Origin: Desulfuromonadales bacterium
GTDB taxonomy: Bacteria > Desulfobacterota > Desulfuromonadia > Desulfuromonadales > Syntrophotaleaceae
Assembly (NCBI GenBank): GCA_003561875.1
Contig: PWVL01000005.1
Span: 1-53,489 of the forward strand
Reading direction: 5' to 3'
Length of the DNA: 53,489 nt
Shown here: piece by piece, positions 34,741 to 44,683 of the stretch
How positions within the stretch are numbered: the stretch's first letter is position 1
Layout of the letters: each line of letters starts with the position of its first letter
The notes under the pieces: model-generated
The model's input: only the letters and a program-made list of their open reading frames with translations
Told to the model about the DNA's origin: nothing
Databases searched by the model: none
Made by a program: the position numbers and the translations under genes

Positions 34741-35991
34741 ATGGCTGAAAAGCTTGCGAATTTTGATCCCGAAGTGGCCGGAGCCATTCGGCAGGAAACG
34801 GAGCGCCAGGAATATAACCTGGAATTTATTGCCTCGGAAAACTTTGTCAGTGAACAGGTCATGGAAGCCCAGGGTTCGGTCATGACCAATAAATACGCCG
34901 AGGGATATCCCCGCAAGCGTTTTTACGGCGGCTGCGAAAAGGTCGACATGGTGGAGGATCTGGCCATTGCCCGGGCTCGGGAGCTGTTCGGTGCCGAGCA
35001 TGTCAATGTACAGGCCCATTCCGGTTCCCAGGCCAACATGGCGGTCTATTTCGCCGTCTGTAAGCCGGGGGATACGGTTTTGGGAATGAATCTGTCCCAC
35101 GGCGGCCATCTCACTCATGGTTCGCCGGTGAATTTTTCCGGCAAGATGTATCACATCGTTTCCTATGGGGTAGAGCAGGAAACCGGCATGATCGACTACG
35201 ACGAGGTGGAACGGCTTGCCCTGGAGTGCCGGCCCAAACTCATTGTTGCCGGCGCCAGCGCCTATCCGCGTACTCTCGATTTTGCCGCTTTTCGGCGGAT
35301 TGCCGACAAGGTCGGCGCCAAAGTCATGGTTGACATGGCGCATATCGCCGGTCTGATTGCTGCCGGACAGCATCCGAGTCCCGTCCCCCATGCCGAATTC
35401 GTCACTTCCACAACCCACAAAACTTTGCGCGGCCCCAGGGGAGGGCTGATTCTGTGTCGTGAAGAGTACGCCAAGCTCATCGACAGCAATATCTTTCCCG
35501 GGATACAGGGCGGACCTCTGATGCATGTCATTGCCGCCAAGGCGGTGGCCTTCAAGGAAGCCCTCACCCCGGAGTTTAAGGCCTACTCCGAACAGGTCGT
35601 CAAAAACGCCGCGGTCCTGGCCCGTTCACTGGTACGCAAGGGATTCAATCTGGTCTCCGGCGGCACCGACAATCATCTTATCCTGATTGATTTCAGTGGA
35701 ACCGAGATTACCGGCAAGATGGCTTCGGCCGCTCTGGAAAAGGCTGGCATTACCGTGAACAAGAACACTGTCCCCTTTGAAACCCGGTCTCCTTTCGTTA
35801 CCAGCGGCATTCGCCTCGGCACTCCGGCAACCACCACCCGCGGCCTCAAAGAGCCGGAGATGGAGCAGGTCGCCGACTGGATCACTCGGGCACTCGCCAA
35901 TATGGACAAGGATGCGGTGCTGGAAGAGATACGCGGTCAGGTGCGAGAACTCTGCACGCGCTTTCCCCTCTATGCCCATCGGTTGAAGTGA
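34741..35991 (+). CDS. glyA: Serine hydroxymethyltransferase
   Basis: PLP enzyme that converts serine and THF to glycine and methylene-THF; it supplies one-carbon units for purines, dTMP and methionine. It has 416 residues. [13 protein letters not shown] has the PLP Lys. [27 protein letters not shown] and [12 protein letters not shown] are family blocks. ATG 34741 ([12 protein letters not shown]) follows GGGAGG; the track's 10 extra codons are discarded. The stop overlaps the dCMP deaminase start as TGATG. Confidence 0.97.
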   Translation: MAEKLANFDPEVAGAIRQETERQEYNLEFIASENFVSEQVMEAQGSVMTNKYAEGYPRKRFYGGCEKVDMVEDLAIARARELFGAEHVNVQAHSGSQANMAVYFAVCKPGDTVLGMNLSHGGHLTHGSPVNFSGKMYHIVSYGVEQETGMIDYDEVERLALECRPKLIVAGASAYPRTLDFAAFRRIADKVGAKVMVDMAHIAGLIAAGQHPSPVPHAEFVTSTTHKTLRGPRGGLILCREEYAKLIDSNIFPGIQGGPLMHVIAAKAVAFKEALTPEFKAYSEQVVKNAAVLARSLVRKGFNLVSGGTDNHLILIDFSGTEITGKMASAALEKAGITVNKNTVPFETRSPFVTSGIRLGTPATTTRGLKEPEMEQVADWITRALANMDKDAVLEEIRGQVRELCTRFPLYAHRLK

Positions 35992-36458
35992 TGAGTCGCC
36001 CGTCCTGGGACGAGTATTTTATGGAAATCGCCTCCCTGGTGGCCAGACGCTCGACCTGTCTGCGCCGCCAGGTTGGTGCGGTGCTGGTCAAGGACAGAAA
36101 TATACTGGCGACGGGGTACAATGGAACCCCCTCAGGCATTCGCCATTGTGACGAGACGGGGTGTCTGCGTGAACTGCAACAGGTTCCCTCCGGGCAGCGG
36201 CACGAACTGTGCCGCGGACTTCACGCTGAACAGAATGCCATCATTCAGGCGGCCAAGCACGGTATCAACATCAGCGGCTCCACCCTGTATTGCACTAATT
36301 CTCCCTGCGTCATCTGCAGTAAAATGCTTATCAACGCCGGCATTCGGATAATTTTCTATCGACAGGGCTACCCGGACTCGCTTTCCCGACTCATGCTTGA
36401 GGAAGCCGGGGTGAGGGCCCTTCAATGCAACTTTCCGAAACACGGCTCAGGTGAGTGA
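35991..36458 (+). CDS. dCMP deaminase (ComEB-like)
   Basis: Zinc-dependent cytidine/deoxycytidylate deaminase, 155 residues. GLHAEQNAI is the HAE motif with the zinc His and catalytic Glu; [11 protein letters not shown] is the PCxxC zinc motif. [21 protein letters not shown] is the usual dCMP deaminase N-terminus. It would make dUMP for thymidylate synthesis. ATG 35991 overlaps the glyA stop by 1 nt, so translation is coupled. The deoxy-specific assignment rests on family pattern. Confidence 0.92.
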   Translation: MSRPSWDEYFMEIASLVARRSTCLRRQVGAVLVKDRNILATGYNGTPSGIRHCDETGCLRELQQVPSGQRHELCRGLHAEQNAIIQAAKHGINISGSTLYCTNSPCVICSKMLINAGIRIIFYRQGYPDSLSRLMLEEAGVRALQCNFPKHGSGE

Positions 36459-36460
36459 CG

Positions 36461-36934
36461 ATGAAGTGTCCTTTTTGCGGATTTGCCGACAATCGGGTGA
36501 TCGATTCGCGCCTCGGCAAGGAAGGAAACAGCATTCGCCGGCGGCGGGAATGCCTGCAGTGCGAAAGACGGTTCACCACCTATGAGAGGGTTGAGGAAAT
36601 TTTGCCTCTGGTGATCAAAAAAGATGGTCGCCGACAACCTTTTGACCGGCTGAAGGTCATCGCCGGCATGCAGCGGGCCTGCGAAAAGCGCCCGGTTCCT
36701 TTTGCCACCATTGAGCAGATTGTGGATCAACTGGAGCGTCAACTGCAGGAAAGCGGTGAACGGGAAATCGATTCCAGCCGCATCGGCAAGGCGGTTATGG
36801 ACGCCTTGCACGAAGTGGATGAAGTGGCTTATGTGCGGTTCGCTTCCGTTTATCGTCAGTTCAAGGACCTCAACGAGTTTATGGCCGAACTGAAGGAAAT
36901 CCTCGCTGAGGGCGGCGAACGAAAGCCGGAATAG
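36461..36934 (+). CDS. nrdR: Transcriptional repressor NrdR
   Basis: Zinc/ATP-cone repressor of ribonucleotide reductase genes, 157 residues. MKCPFCG...[15 protein letters not shown] is the zinc ribbon and [29 protein letters not shown] begins the ATP cone. The track's GTG 36455 is 6 nt upstream; MKCPFCG at 36461 is the near-universal start. It lies 2 nt after the dCMP deaminase stop, so control of dNTP supply is clustered. No NrdR box pair was looked for beyond this window. Confidence 0.96.
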   Translation: MKCPFCGFADNRVIDSRLGKEGNSIRRRRECLQCERRFTTYERVEEILPLVIKKDGRRQPFDRLKVIAGMQRACEKRPVPFATIEQIVDQLERQLQESGEREIDSSRIGKAVMDALHEVDEVAYVRFASVYRQFKDLNEFMAELKEILAEGGERKPE

Positions 36935-37039
36935 AGGAAAGTTTTTCGAAGAAGATCATCCGTAGGCCCCAAGTGCCGGACAGCGGGTGGTGGCGTGTTG
37001 CAACAGATTGTGTAAATTACGATCAGGTCTTTTTAAACT

Positions 37040-38149
37040 ATGCCCCCAAGCAAAGAGCGCTACATGCTGCAGGCTCTTGACCTGGCTCGCCGTGCCGAAG
37101 GCCGTACGCGTCCCAATCCTGCCGTAGGAGCGGTCGTTGTCGCCGGCGGAACGGTGGTCGGCAAGGGTTTTCACCCCGAGGCGGGTCAGCCGCACGCTGA
37201 AATTTTTGCCCTGCAACAGGCCGGAGAACGCGCCGCCGGCGCCGATCTGTACGTGACGCTGGAACCCTGCTCTCACCAGGGACGTACCGGCCCCTGCACC
37301 GAGGCCATTATTGCCGCCGGTATTGCCCGTGTGTTCGTCGGCACCGAAGATCCCAACCCCCGCGTGGCCGGCTGCGGCATACGCCGTTTGCGCGAGGCCG
37401 GTATTGTGGTGGAGGTCGGTCTCTGTGGAGGGGAATGCCGACATCTCATCGCCCCCTTTGCCAAACACGTTACCACCGGCCTGCCCTTTGTCATTCTCAA
37501 AAGTGCCGTTACTTTGGACGGGCAGACCGCTACCGCAACGGGCGACTCCCAGTGGATATCCAACAGCTGCAGCCGTCGGCAGGTTCACCGGCTGCGGAAC
37601 CGGGTGGACGCCATTATGGTGGGGATCGGCACGGTGCTTCGGGACGATCCGCAACTGACCACCCGCATTGTCGGCGGACGTGACCCTCTGCGGGTTGTTG
37701 TCGATTCTCATCTTCGCACCCCAACTTCTGCCGCACTGCTGCATCTGGACTCTCCAGCCGAAACCCTGGTCGCCCATCTTGCCGGTGCGGATTTGGCAGC
37801 ACGCCGGCGTCTCGCCGCCGAGGGAGCGGTATTGCTGGAGGTGGCTGAGCGGGACGGACGGGTCGACCTTGAGGATCTGTTGGTCAAGCTGGGGAAGCGG
37901 GGTGTGCAGAGCCTTCTTGTCGAGGGTGGTGCCCGTCTTAATACGGGTTTTTTTGAGGCAGGGCTTATTGATCGCATGATTGTTTTCATTGCTCCCAAGC
38001 TGCTTGGCGGCTGCGGCGGTTTCGGCATCTTTGCCGGACAGGGAGTGTCGCGGCTGGCTGATGCACTGCGCTTGGGGGATATTCGTATGCAGAGCTTTGG
38101 CGACGACGTGATGATAGAAGGGGAGGTGAAACCATGTTCACCGGCCTGA
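37040..38149 (+). CDS. ribD: Riboflavin biosynthesis deaminase/reductase RibD
   Basis: Bifunctional diaminohydroxyphosphoribosylaminopyrimidine deaminase and 5-amino-6-(5-phosphoribosylamino)uracil reductase, 369 residues. The deaminase half (1-145) has PHAEIFALQ and TLEPCSHQGRTGPCTEA (zinc and catalytic motifs). The reductase half begins at PFVILKSAVTLDGQTA and includes GGARLNTGF. It overlaps ribE by 16 nt. No FMN riboswitch is recognisable in the 105 nt upstream, so control may come from elsewhere. Confidence 0.96.
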   Translation: MPPSKERYMLQALDLARRAEGRTRPNPAVGAVVVAGGTVVGKGFHPEAGQPHAEIFALQQAGERAAGADLYVTLEPCSHQGRTGPCTEAIIAAGIARVFVGTEDPNPRVAGCGIRRLREAGIVVEVGLCGGECRHLIAPFAKHVTTGLPFVILKSAVTLDGQTATATGDSQWISNSCSRRQVHRLRNRVDAIMVGIGTVLRDDPQLTTRIVGGRDPLRVVVDSHLRTPTSAALLHLDSPAETLVAHLAGADLAARRRLAAEGAVLLEVAERDGRVDLEDLLVKLGKRGVQSLLVEGGARLNTGFFEAGLIDRMIVFIAPKLLGGCGGFGIFAGQGVSRLADALRLGDIRMQSFGDDVMIEGEVKPCSPA

Positions 38150-38784
38150 TTGAAGATCTCGGTTCGGTTCGGAGCCTGCAGACAGCCGGTGGTAGCGGGG
38201 TAATTACCATTGCCACGGCTCTGCCCATGGACGAGATTGCTCCCGGAGACAGCATTGCCGTGAACGGCGTCTGCCTGACGGTAACTGCCTTCGGCGACGG
38301 CCAGTTCAGCGCCGACGTCTCGGCGGAGAGCTTGTCGCGCACCCTGCTCGGTGAATTGCGTCCCGGACAGCAGGTAAACCTGGAACGGGCCCTGCGTCTT
38401 TCCGACCGTCTCGGGGGGCATCTGGTCAGCGGTCATGTGGACGGACTGGGAAAAATCACCGAGCGGCGCCCGGACCGAAATGCAGTGCGCTTCACGGTGG
38501 AGGTTGCGCCGTCTCTGGGTCGTTATCTGGCAGAAAAGGGATCCGTCGCCGTTGACGGTATCAGTCTCACCGTGAATCGGGTATTCGACCGGGGTTTCAG
38601 CTTTGCTGTCATCCCTCACTCCCTGTCCCGAACCACCCTGCAGGAACGCCGTGTCGGTTCACGAGTCAATATTGAGACCGACCTGCTCGCAAAGTATGTC
38701 GAACGACTTCTAGGGCCGCAACCCGGAGGGGCGGAAAGGGCGCTGCTGAGCCTGGACACGCTTGCCAAGCACGGCTTTCTGTGA
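38134..38784 (+). CDS. ribE: Riboflavin synthase alpha chain
   Basis: Dismutates two 6,7-dimethyl-8-ribityllumazine to riboflavin, 216 residues. It has two lumazine-binding halves: [12 protein letters not shown] and [12 protein letters not shown] in the first, [10 protein letters not shown] and [12 protein letters not shown] in the second. The repeated (V)[14 protein letters not shown] motif shows the internal duplication. Coupled to ribD by a 16-nt overlap, and followed by ribBA. Confidence 0.97.
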   Translation: MFTGLIEDLGSVRSLQTAGGSGVITIATALPMDEIAPGDSIAVNGVCLTVTAFGDGQFSADVSAESLSRTLLGELRPGQQVNLERALRLSDRLGGHLVSGHVDGLGKITERRPDRNAVRFTVEVAPSLGRYLAEKGSVAVDGISLTVNRVFDRGFSFAVIPHSLSRTTLQERRVGSRVNIETDLLAKYVERLLGPQPGGAERALLSLDTLAKHGFL

Positions 38785-38815
38785 CATAGTACGGCCCGCG
38801 AAAGGGAGGCACAAT

Positions 38816-40021
38816 ATGCCTATTAAAAATATCGAAGCGGCTTTGGAGGATATTCGTCAGGGCAAGATGGTCATTCTGGTGGATGACGAAGATCGCGAGA
38901 ACGAAGGCGATTTGGCCATGGCCGCCGAAAAGGTGACGCCGGAGGCGGTGAACTTTATGGCCAAGGAAGGGCGCGGACTGATTTGCCTGACTCTCACCGA
39001 AGAACGGGCCGACGAATTGGAACTGCCCCTGATGGTCCAGGACAACACTTCGTCCTTTGGCACTGCCTTTACCGTTTCCATCGAAGCCCGCCGAGGAGTC
39101 TCCACTGGGATTTCCGCCAAGGACCGCGCCACGACCATTCAGGTGGCGATTGCCGATGAAACTCGTGCCAGAGACCTTGCCCGACCGGGGCATGTATTTC
39201 CGTTGCGGGCAAAAAAAGGCGGCGTGATGGTGCGCACCGGACAAACGGAGGGCTCGGTGGACCTGGCCCGCCTGGCCGGTTTGAAACCCGCCGGGGTCAT
39301 TTGCGAAATTATGAACGATGACGGCAGTATGGCCCGCATGCCTCAGCTGCGGGAATTTGCCCGGAAACACGATCTGAAAATTGTCACCGTGGCAGATCTG
39401 GTCAGTTATCGAATGCGCAAGGAACTGTTGGTTCACCGTGCCGCCGAAACTACCATTCCCACGCCCTACGGCGGTGATTTTCTGGCGATCGTTTACGAGA
39501 ACGACGTGGATGACCTGCAGCATCTGGCGCTGGTCAAAGGCACTGTCGACCCTGAAAAACCGGTTTTGGTACGGGTCCATTCCGAGTGCCTTACTGGTGA
39601 TGTGTTTGGTTCACTGCGCTGCGATTGCGGCGACCAGCTGCATTCCGCTATGCTTCAGATTGCCGAAGAAGGCAACGGAGTCGTTATCTACATGCGCCAG
39701 GAGGGACGGGGCATCGGACTGATCAACAAACTCAGAGCCTACGGGCTGCAGGATGAGGGGAAGGATACTGTGGAAGCCAACCTGGCCCTCGGTTTTCAGG
39801 ACGATCTTCGGGATTACGGTATCGGAGCCCAGATTCTGCGGGATCTTGGAGTACGCAAGATTCGCCTGATGACCAACAATCCGAAAAAAATTGTCGGTCT
39901 CGAAGGTTACGGTCTGCAGATCGTGGAACGGGTTTCCATCGAAATTTCCCCGACCTGTGAAAATCTGCGCTATCTCACCACGAAACGGGAAAAAATGGGG
40001 CATTTGCTGGAGAATCTCTAG
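38816..40021 (+). CDS. ribBA: Bifunctional DHBP synthase / GTP cyclohydrolase II RibBA
   Basis: Makes both riboflavin precursors: 3,4-dihydroxy-2-butanone 4-phosphate (N-terminal half) and the pyrimidine from GTP (C-terminal half). 401 residues. [16 protein letters not shown] and [14 protein letters not shown] are RibB motifs. [22 protein letters not shown] carries the three zinc Cys of GTP cyclohydrolase II and RQEGRGIGL the GTP-binding block. ATG 38816 follows AAAGGGAGG; the track begins 18 codons earlier in the end of ribE. Confidence 0.97.
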   Translation: MPIKNIEAALEDIRQGKMVILVDDEDRENEGDLAMAAEKVTPEAVNFMAKEGRGLICLTLTEERADELELPLMVQDNTSSFGTAFTVSIEARRGVSTGISAKDRATTIQVAIADETRARDLARPGHVFPLRAKKGGVMVRTGQTEGSVDLARLAGLKPAGVICEIMNDDGSMARMPQLREFARKHDLKIVTVADLVSYRMRKELLVHRAAETTIPTPYGGDFLAIVYENDVDDLQHLALVKGTVDPEKPVLVRVHSECLTGDVFGSLRCDCGDQLHSAMLQIAEEGNGVVIYMRQEGRGIGLINKLRAYGLQDEGKDTVEANLALGFQDDLRDYGIGAQILRDLGVRKIRLMTNNPKKIVGLEGYGLQIVERVSIEISPTCENLRYLTTKREKMGHLLENL

Positions 40022-40138
40022 AACGTATCCGCGCCGCCCGGGGATTTTTCCTGCCCCGACACATACCGGTAGCACCACCATCCATGTAATTTCAGGCGGC
40101 GGCCAAGCCGCTGTCTGCAACCTCAGGAGATACGACCC

Positions 40139-40603
40139 ATGGGCAGAACTTTCGAAGGCAAACTCGATGCCAGAGGATTTAAGATCGGTATAGTGGTCAG
40201 TCGCTTTAACAGTTTTATCTCTGAGCGTTTGCTGGATGGCGCCATGGACGCTCTGGTGCGTCACAACGCTGACCCGGAGCAGATCGACGTGATCAGGGTG
40301 CCGGGCGCCTTTGAAATCCCTTTGGCGGCAAAAAAACTGGCCGGTTCCGGACGTTACAATGGTGTCATCTGTCTTGGCGCAGTGATTCGCGGTGCCACGC
40401 CGCATTTTGACTATGTCTGCGCCGAAGTGTCCAAGGGCGTGGCCTCCGTGAGCCTTGACAGCGAACTGCCCATCGCCTTCGGCGTGATCACTACCGATAC
40501 CATCGAACAGGCCGTCGAGCGTGCCGGAAGCAAAGCCGGTAACAAGGGAGCAGAAGCGGCCATGGTGGTTATTGAAATGCTTGACCTGTTGCGGGCGCTG
40601 TAA
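40139..40603 (+). CDS. ribH: 6,7-dimethyl-8-ribityllumazine synthase
   Basis: Joins the butanone phosphate and the pyrimidine to lumazine, 154 residues, 60-mer or pentamer family. [50 protein letters not shown] (catalytic His in HFDYV) and [20 protein letters not shown] are the family blocks. It completes ribD-ribE-ribBA-ribH. AGGAG precedes the ATG, and nusB follows after 5 nt, the common ribH-nusB order. Confidence 0.97.
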   Translation: MGRTFEGKLDARGFKIGIVVSRFNSFISERLLDGAMDALVRHNADPEQIDVIRVPGAFEIPLAAKKLAGSGRYNGVICLGAVIRGATPHFDYVCAEVSKGVASVSLDSELPIAFGVITTDTIEQAVERAGSKAGNKGAEAAMVVIEMLDLLRAL

Positions 40604-40608
40604 AGGCC

Positions 40609-41076
40609 ATGCAGAACGGTTCCCGTCGTCAAGGTCGTGAAATGGCTGTCAAGGTGCTTTTTGCTTTGCTTGATCGGGAACAGGATCCTGACCAGGTACT
40701 GGAAACCTTCTGGTCGAATTTTCGGTTCGACAACAGCGTACTAGGTGAAGCCCTTGACGAAGCGCTGCAGCCAGTCAAACAGGACGTACGTTTGTTTACC
40801 GAAGAGCTGGTTCGCGGGGTGGTGAGTCATCGGTTGCAGATTGATCAGCTGCTCGACGACTATTCCACCAATTGGACCCTGGAGCGCATGTCCCGGGTCG
40901 ATCTGGCGATTTTACGTCTGGCGGCCTTTGAACTGCTGTATCATTCGCAAACTCCGGCAAGCGTTGTCATCAACGAAGCGGTCGAACTTGGCAAACGTTA
41001 CGGTACCAGGGAAACTCCGGCGTTTGTCAATGGACTGCTGGACAAGGTGGCGCGAGGTTGCCGTTCCGCCGGTTAG
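40609..41076 (+). CDS. nusB: Transcription antitermination factor NusB
   Basis: Antitermination factor that binds boxA of rRNA leaders with NusE (S10), 155 residues, all helical. SRRQGREMAVKVLFALLD at the start and RMSRVDLAILRLAAFELLY plus VVINEAVELGKRYGTRETPAFVNGLLDKVA are diagnostic. It lies 5 nt after ribH and probably on the same transcript. Confidence 0.96.
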   Translation: MQNGSRRQGREMAVKVLFALLDREQDPDQVLETFWSNFRFDNSVLGEALDEALQPVKQDVRLFTEELVRGVVSHRLQIDQLLDDYSTNWTLERMSRVDLAILRLAAFELLYHSQTPASVVINEAVELGKRYGTRETPAFVNGLLDKVARGCRSAG

Positions 41077-41141
41077 GAAGCCAGGGTCTTTGTCGGTTCC
41101 GCAGGTTTTGATGCGTTAGCATTTTATGCAAGGGAGGGGCT

Positions 41142-42452
41142 ATGCAGGAAGTAAGAGTAGGACTGCTTGGATTCGGCACCATCGGTGCCGGTGTGGTCAG
41201 GGTTTTTCAACACAATGCTCCGGTGATGAGTGATCGCCTCGGAGCCACCCTTAAACTGGTGCGTATCGCCGATCTCGATATCACCACGGATCGTGGGGTG
41301 GAGGTTGAGCCGGGACTACTGACCACCGATGCCGACCAGGTTCTGACCGCGCCGGAGGTCGATGTGGTCATCGAGTTGGTCGGAGGCTACGAGCCGGCCC
41401 GCAGTTTTGTGCTCAAGGCGATCGAACACGGCAAACACGTGGTCACCGCCAACAAGGCGCTACTGGCCAAATACGGCGACGAAATTCTCGCGGCTGCTTC
41501 GAAAAAAGGCGTGGAGGTCATGTTTGAAGCCTCTGTGGGTGGCGGTATCCCGATTCTTTCGGCGATCAAGGAGAACCTTTGCGTCAACCGTTTTCGATCC
41601 ATCTTCGGTATTCTCAACGGCACCTGCAATTACATTTTGAGTCGCATGACCGAGGAGGGGGCTGCCTTTGCCACGGTTCTCAGGGACGCTCAGCAACAGG
41701 GTTATGCCGAGGCCGACCCCACCTTCGATATCGAGGGTGTTGACACGGCGCACAAATTGGCGATTCTGCTGACCCTGTGCTTTGGCACCCAGGTGGATCT
41801 GGAGCAGATTCATCTTGAAGGTATCAGCCAGATCTCCGCGGTGGACATCCAATTTGCCCGCCAGTTCGGCTACAAGATCAAGCTGCTGGCCATTGGCAAG
41901 GAGGTTGATGGGGAGATCGAAGCCCGGGTTCACCCAACTATGATTCCCCAGAACGCCCCGCTGGCCGATGTGGACGGCGTATTCAACGCGGTGCGTCTGG
42001 TCGGTGATTTTGTCGGTCCGGTCATGCTCTACGGCCAGGGAGCGGGAAGAGATGCCACCGCCAGCGCAGTGATGGGCGATGTAATGGCCATTGCCCGCAA
42101 TCTGCTTAAAAACGCGGTCGGTCGCACTCCGGCCAGGGCGCATCAGGAATGGGCCATCAGCCGCCGCCCGATTCGGGCCATGCATGAGATTGTCAGCCGT
42201 TACTATCTGCGCTTTACTACCGTAGATCGCCCCGGGGTGGTGGCCCAGATCGCTCGAGTGCTAGGCAACTTCGGTATCGGCATCTCTTCCATGATGCAAC
42301 CGGAAGGCCGCCATGTGGATACGGTGGCGATTGTGATCATGACCCATGAGGCTCGTGAAGCCGATATTCGTTCGGCTCTCGCCGAAATCGACCTGTTGGA
42401 AGTGGTTCAGGAACAAAGCCACTTCATTCGAATTGAAAATTCCATAGAATAG
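41142..42452 (+). CDS. hom: Homoserine dehydrogenase
   Basis: Reduces aspartate semialdehyde to homoserine for threonine and methionine, 436 residues. GLLGFGTIGAGVV is the NAD(P) loop, VTANKALLAKYG and GILNGTCNYILSRM are family blocks, and EADPTFDIEGVDTAHKLAIL is near the catalytic Asp/Lys. A C-terminal ACT domain (from YYLRFTTVDRPGVVAQIARVL) probably gives threonine feedback. It starts at ATG 41142 after AAGGGAGGGG and is followed by a very strong terminator. Confidence 0.96.
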   Translation: MQEVRVGLLGFGTIGAGVVRVFQHNAPVMSDRLGATLKLVRIADLDITTDRGVEVEPGLLTTDADQVLTAPEVDVVIELVGGYEPARSFVLKAIEHGKHVVTANKALLAKYGDEILAAASKKGVEVMFEASVGGGIPILSAIKENLCVNRFRSIFGILNGTCNYILSRMTEEGAAFATVLRDAQQQGYAEADPTFDIEGVDTAHKLAILLTLCFGTQVDLEQIHLEGISQISAVDIQFARQFGYKIKLLAIGKEVDGEIEARVHPTMIPQNAPLADVDGVFNAVRLVGDFVGPVMLYGQGAGRDATASAVMGDVMAIARNLLKNAVGRTPARAHQEWAISRRPIRAMHEIVSRYYLRFTTVDRPGVVAQIARVLGNFGIGISSMMQPEGRHVDTVAIVIMTHEAREADIRSALAEIDLLEVVQEQSHFIRIENSIE

Positions 42453-42503
42453 CATCGGCTGATGACGCAAGGCGGACCATCTGTTCCCCTGGCCCGGTTG
42501 CCA

Positions 42504-42550
42504 ACCGAAATAAAAAAACGTCCGTATTACGGGCGTTTTTTTATTTCGGT
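42504..42550. terminator. Bidirectional terminator, 22-bp stem
   Basis: ACCGAAATAAAAAAACGTCCGT-ATT-ACGGGCGTTTTTTTATTTCGGT pairs over 22 bp with a single G-U wobble. Runs of seven A and seven T on opposite arms make it work in both directions, for hom (plus) and trmL (minus). Confidence 0.9.
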
Positions 42551-42570
42551 GGCTGGTCTTCTCTGGAACG

Positions 42571-43053
42571 TCAGCGCAGGCGGCCGGACTGACGGAGAGC
42601 TTCGTAAAGCACAATGCCGGCTGCGGTGGACAGGTTCAGGCTGCGAACCCGGTCGCTGAAGATGGGAATGCGAAGACAGCGTTCGACATGGCGGTTGAGC
42701 AGATCTTCCGGTAGCCCCTGAGTTTCCTTGCCGAAAACCAGAAAATCCCCGGGGCGGTATGCGGCCTGCACATAACTGCGCCGGGCTTTCTTCGAGGTAT
42801 ACCAGTAGCGAGCGTCGGAAAAAGCCTCCTGCAGGGCTTCCAGAGAGGTCCAGTGTCGCACGTCAACGGCACCCCAGTAATCGAGGCCAGCCCGTTTCAG
42901 GTAACGATCATCCAGGGAGAAGCCCAGCGGACCGACCAGATGCAGAACGCTTTGGGTAGCGCCGCAAAGGCGCGCAATGTTGCCGGTGTTGGGAGGGATT
43001 TCCGGTTCAACCAGAACGACGTGGAACGGTTTGGCGGCGCATGGCATGATCAT
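42571..43053 (-). CDS. trmL: tRNA (cytidine(34)-2'-O)-methyltransferase TrmL
   Basis: SPOUT-class SAM methyltransferase of 160 residues that in E. coli modifies the wobble base of tRNA-Leu. FHVVLVEPEIPPNTGNIARLCGAT at the N-terminus, DFLVFGKETQGLPEDLL and SLNLSTAAGIVLYEALRQ at the C-terminus form the trefoil-knot SAM site. ATG 43053 follows AAGG; ATG 43047 is an alternative. Converges on hom through the shared terminator. Confidence 0.95.
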   Translation of the reverse strand: MIMPCAAKPFHVVLVEPEIPPNTGNIARLCGATQSVLHLVGPLGFSLDDRYLKRAGLDYWGAVDVRHWTSLEALQEAFSDARYWYTSKKARRSYVQAAYRPGDFLVFGKETQGLPEDLLNRHVERCLRIPIFSDRVRSLNLSTAAGIVLYEALRQSGRLR

Positions 43054-43121
43054 TAAAGCCTTGGCGAATTGCTGGGGGTCACAGGTTTGTCGCAGAATTG
43101 GAAACGGACGACGGCACCATC

Positions 43122-43165
43122 AGGCTGTTGAAAGAGTCCTTCCCTGGACTTTTCCAGAGCGGCCT
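43122..43165. repeat. Imperfect inverted repeat between metY and trmL
   Basis: AGGCTGTTGAAAGAGTCC faces GGACTTTTCCAGAGCGGCCT across a 6-nt loop, with an 8-bp core and partly paired flanks. The form GCTGTTGAAA...TTTTC resembles dispersed intergenic hairpins in this bacterial group. It lies 105 nt after metY and may act as a terminator. Confidence 0.35.
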
Positions 43166-43269
43166 TCCAAAAACACGTTTACGGGACGGCAGCATAATCA
43201 AGGAGTTGGAGGTACATCTCTGATTTTGTACCCCCGTCTCCGACGCCATGAAGGGTTCGCGAAAGCCCG

Positions 43270-44580
<1,311 letters not shown>

Positions 44581-44608
44581 TTAATCTCAGGATAGAAATA
44601 CAGGGCCG

Positions 44609-44617
44609 ATCATAGCA
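44609..44617 (-). promoter_or_regulatory. Extended -10 promoter of metY
   Basis: The minus strand reads TGCTATGAT, an extended -10 (TGN plus 5 of 6). It lies about 55 nt before the metY ATG. No clear -35 or SAM-riboswitch structure was seen in the 127-bp divergent gap. Confidence 0.4.
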
Positions 44618-44683
44618 GAGTCCGAACTCCTGGGGGAAGCCCCTTGTGGCGAACCAATCCGTATCCAAGGAAGGGAAACGTCC

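Noticed and set aside
36935-37039. FMN riboswitch upstream of ribD
   Set aside because: The 105-nt gap is too short and lacks the conserved RFN stems; nor was one seen before ribBA or ribH.
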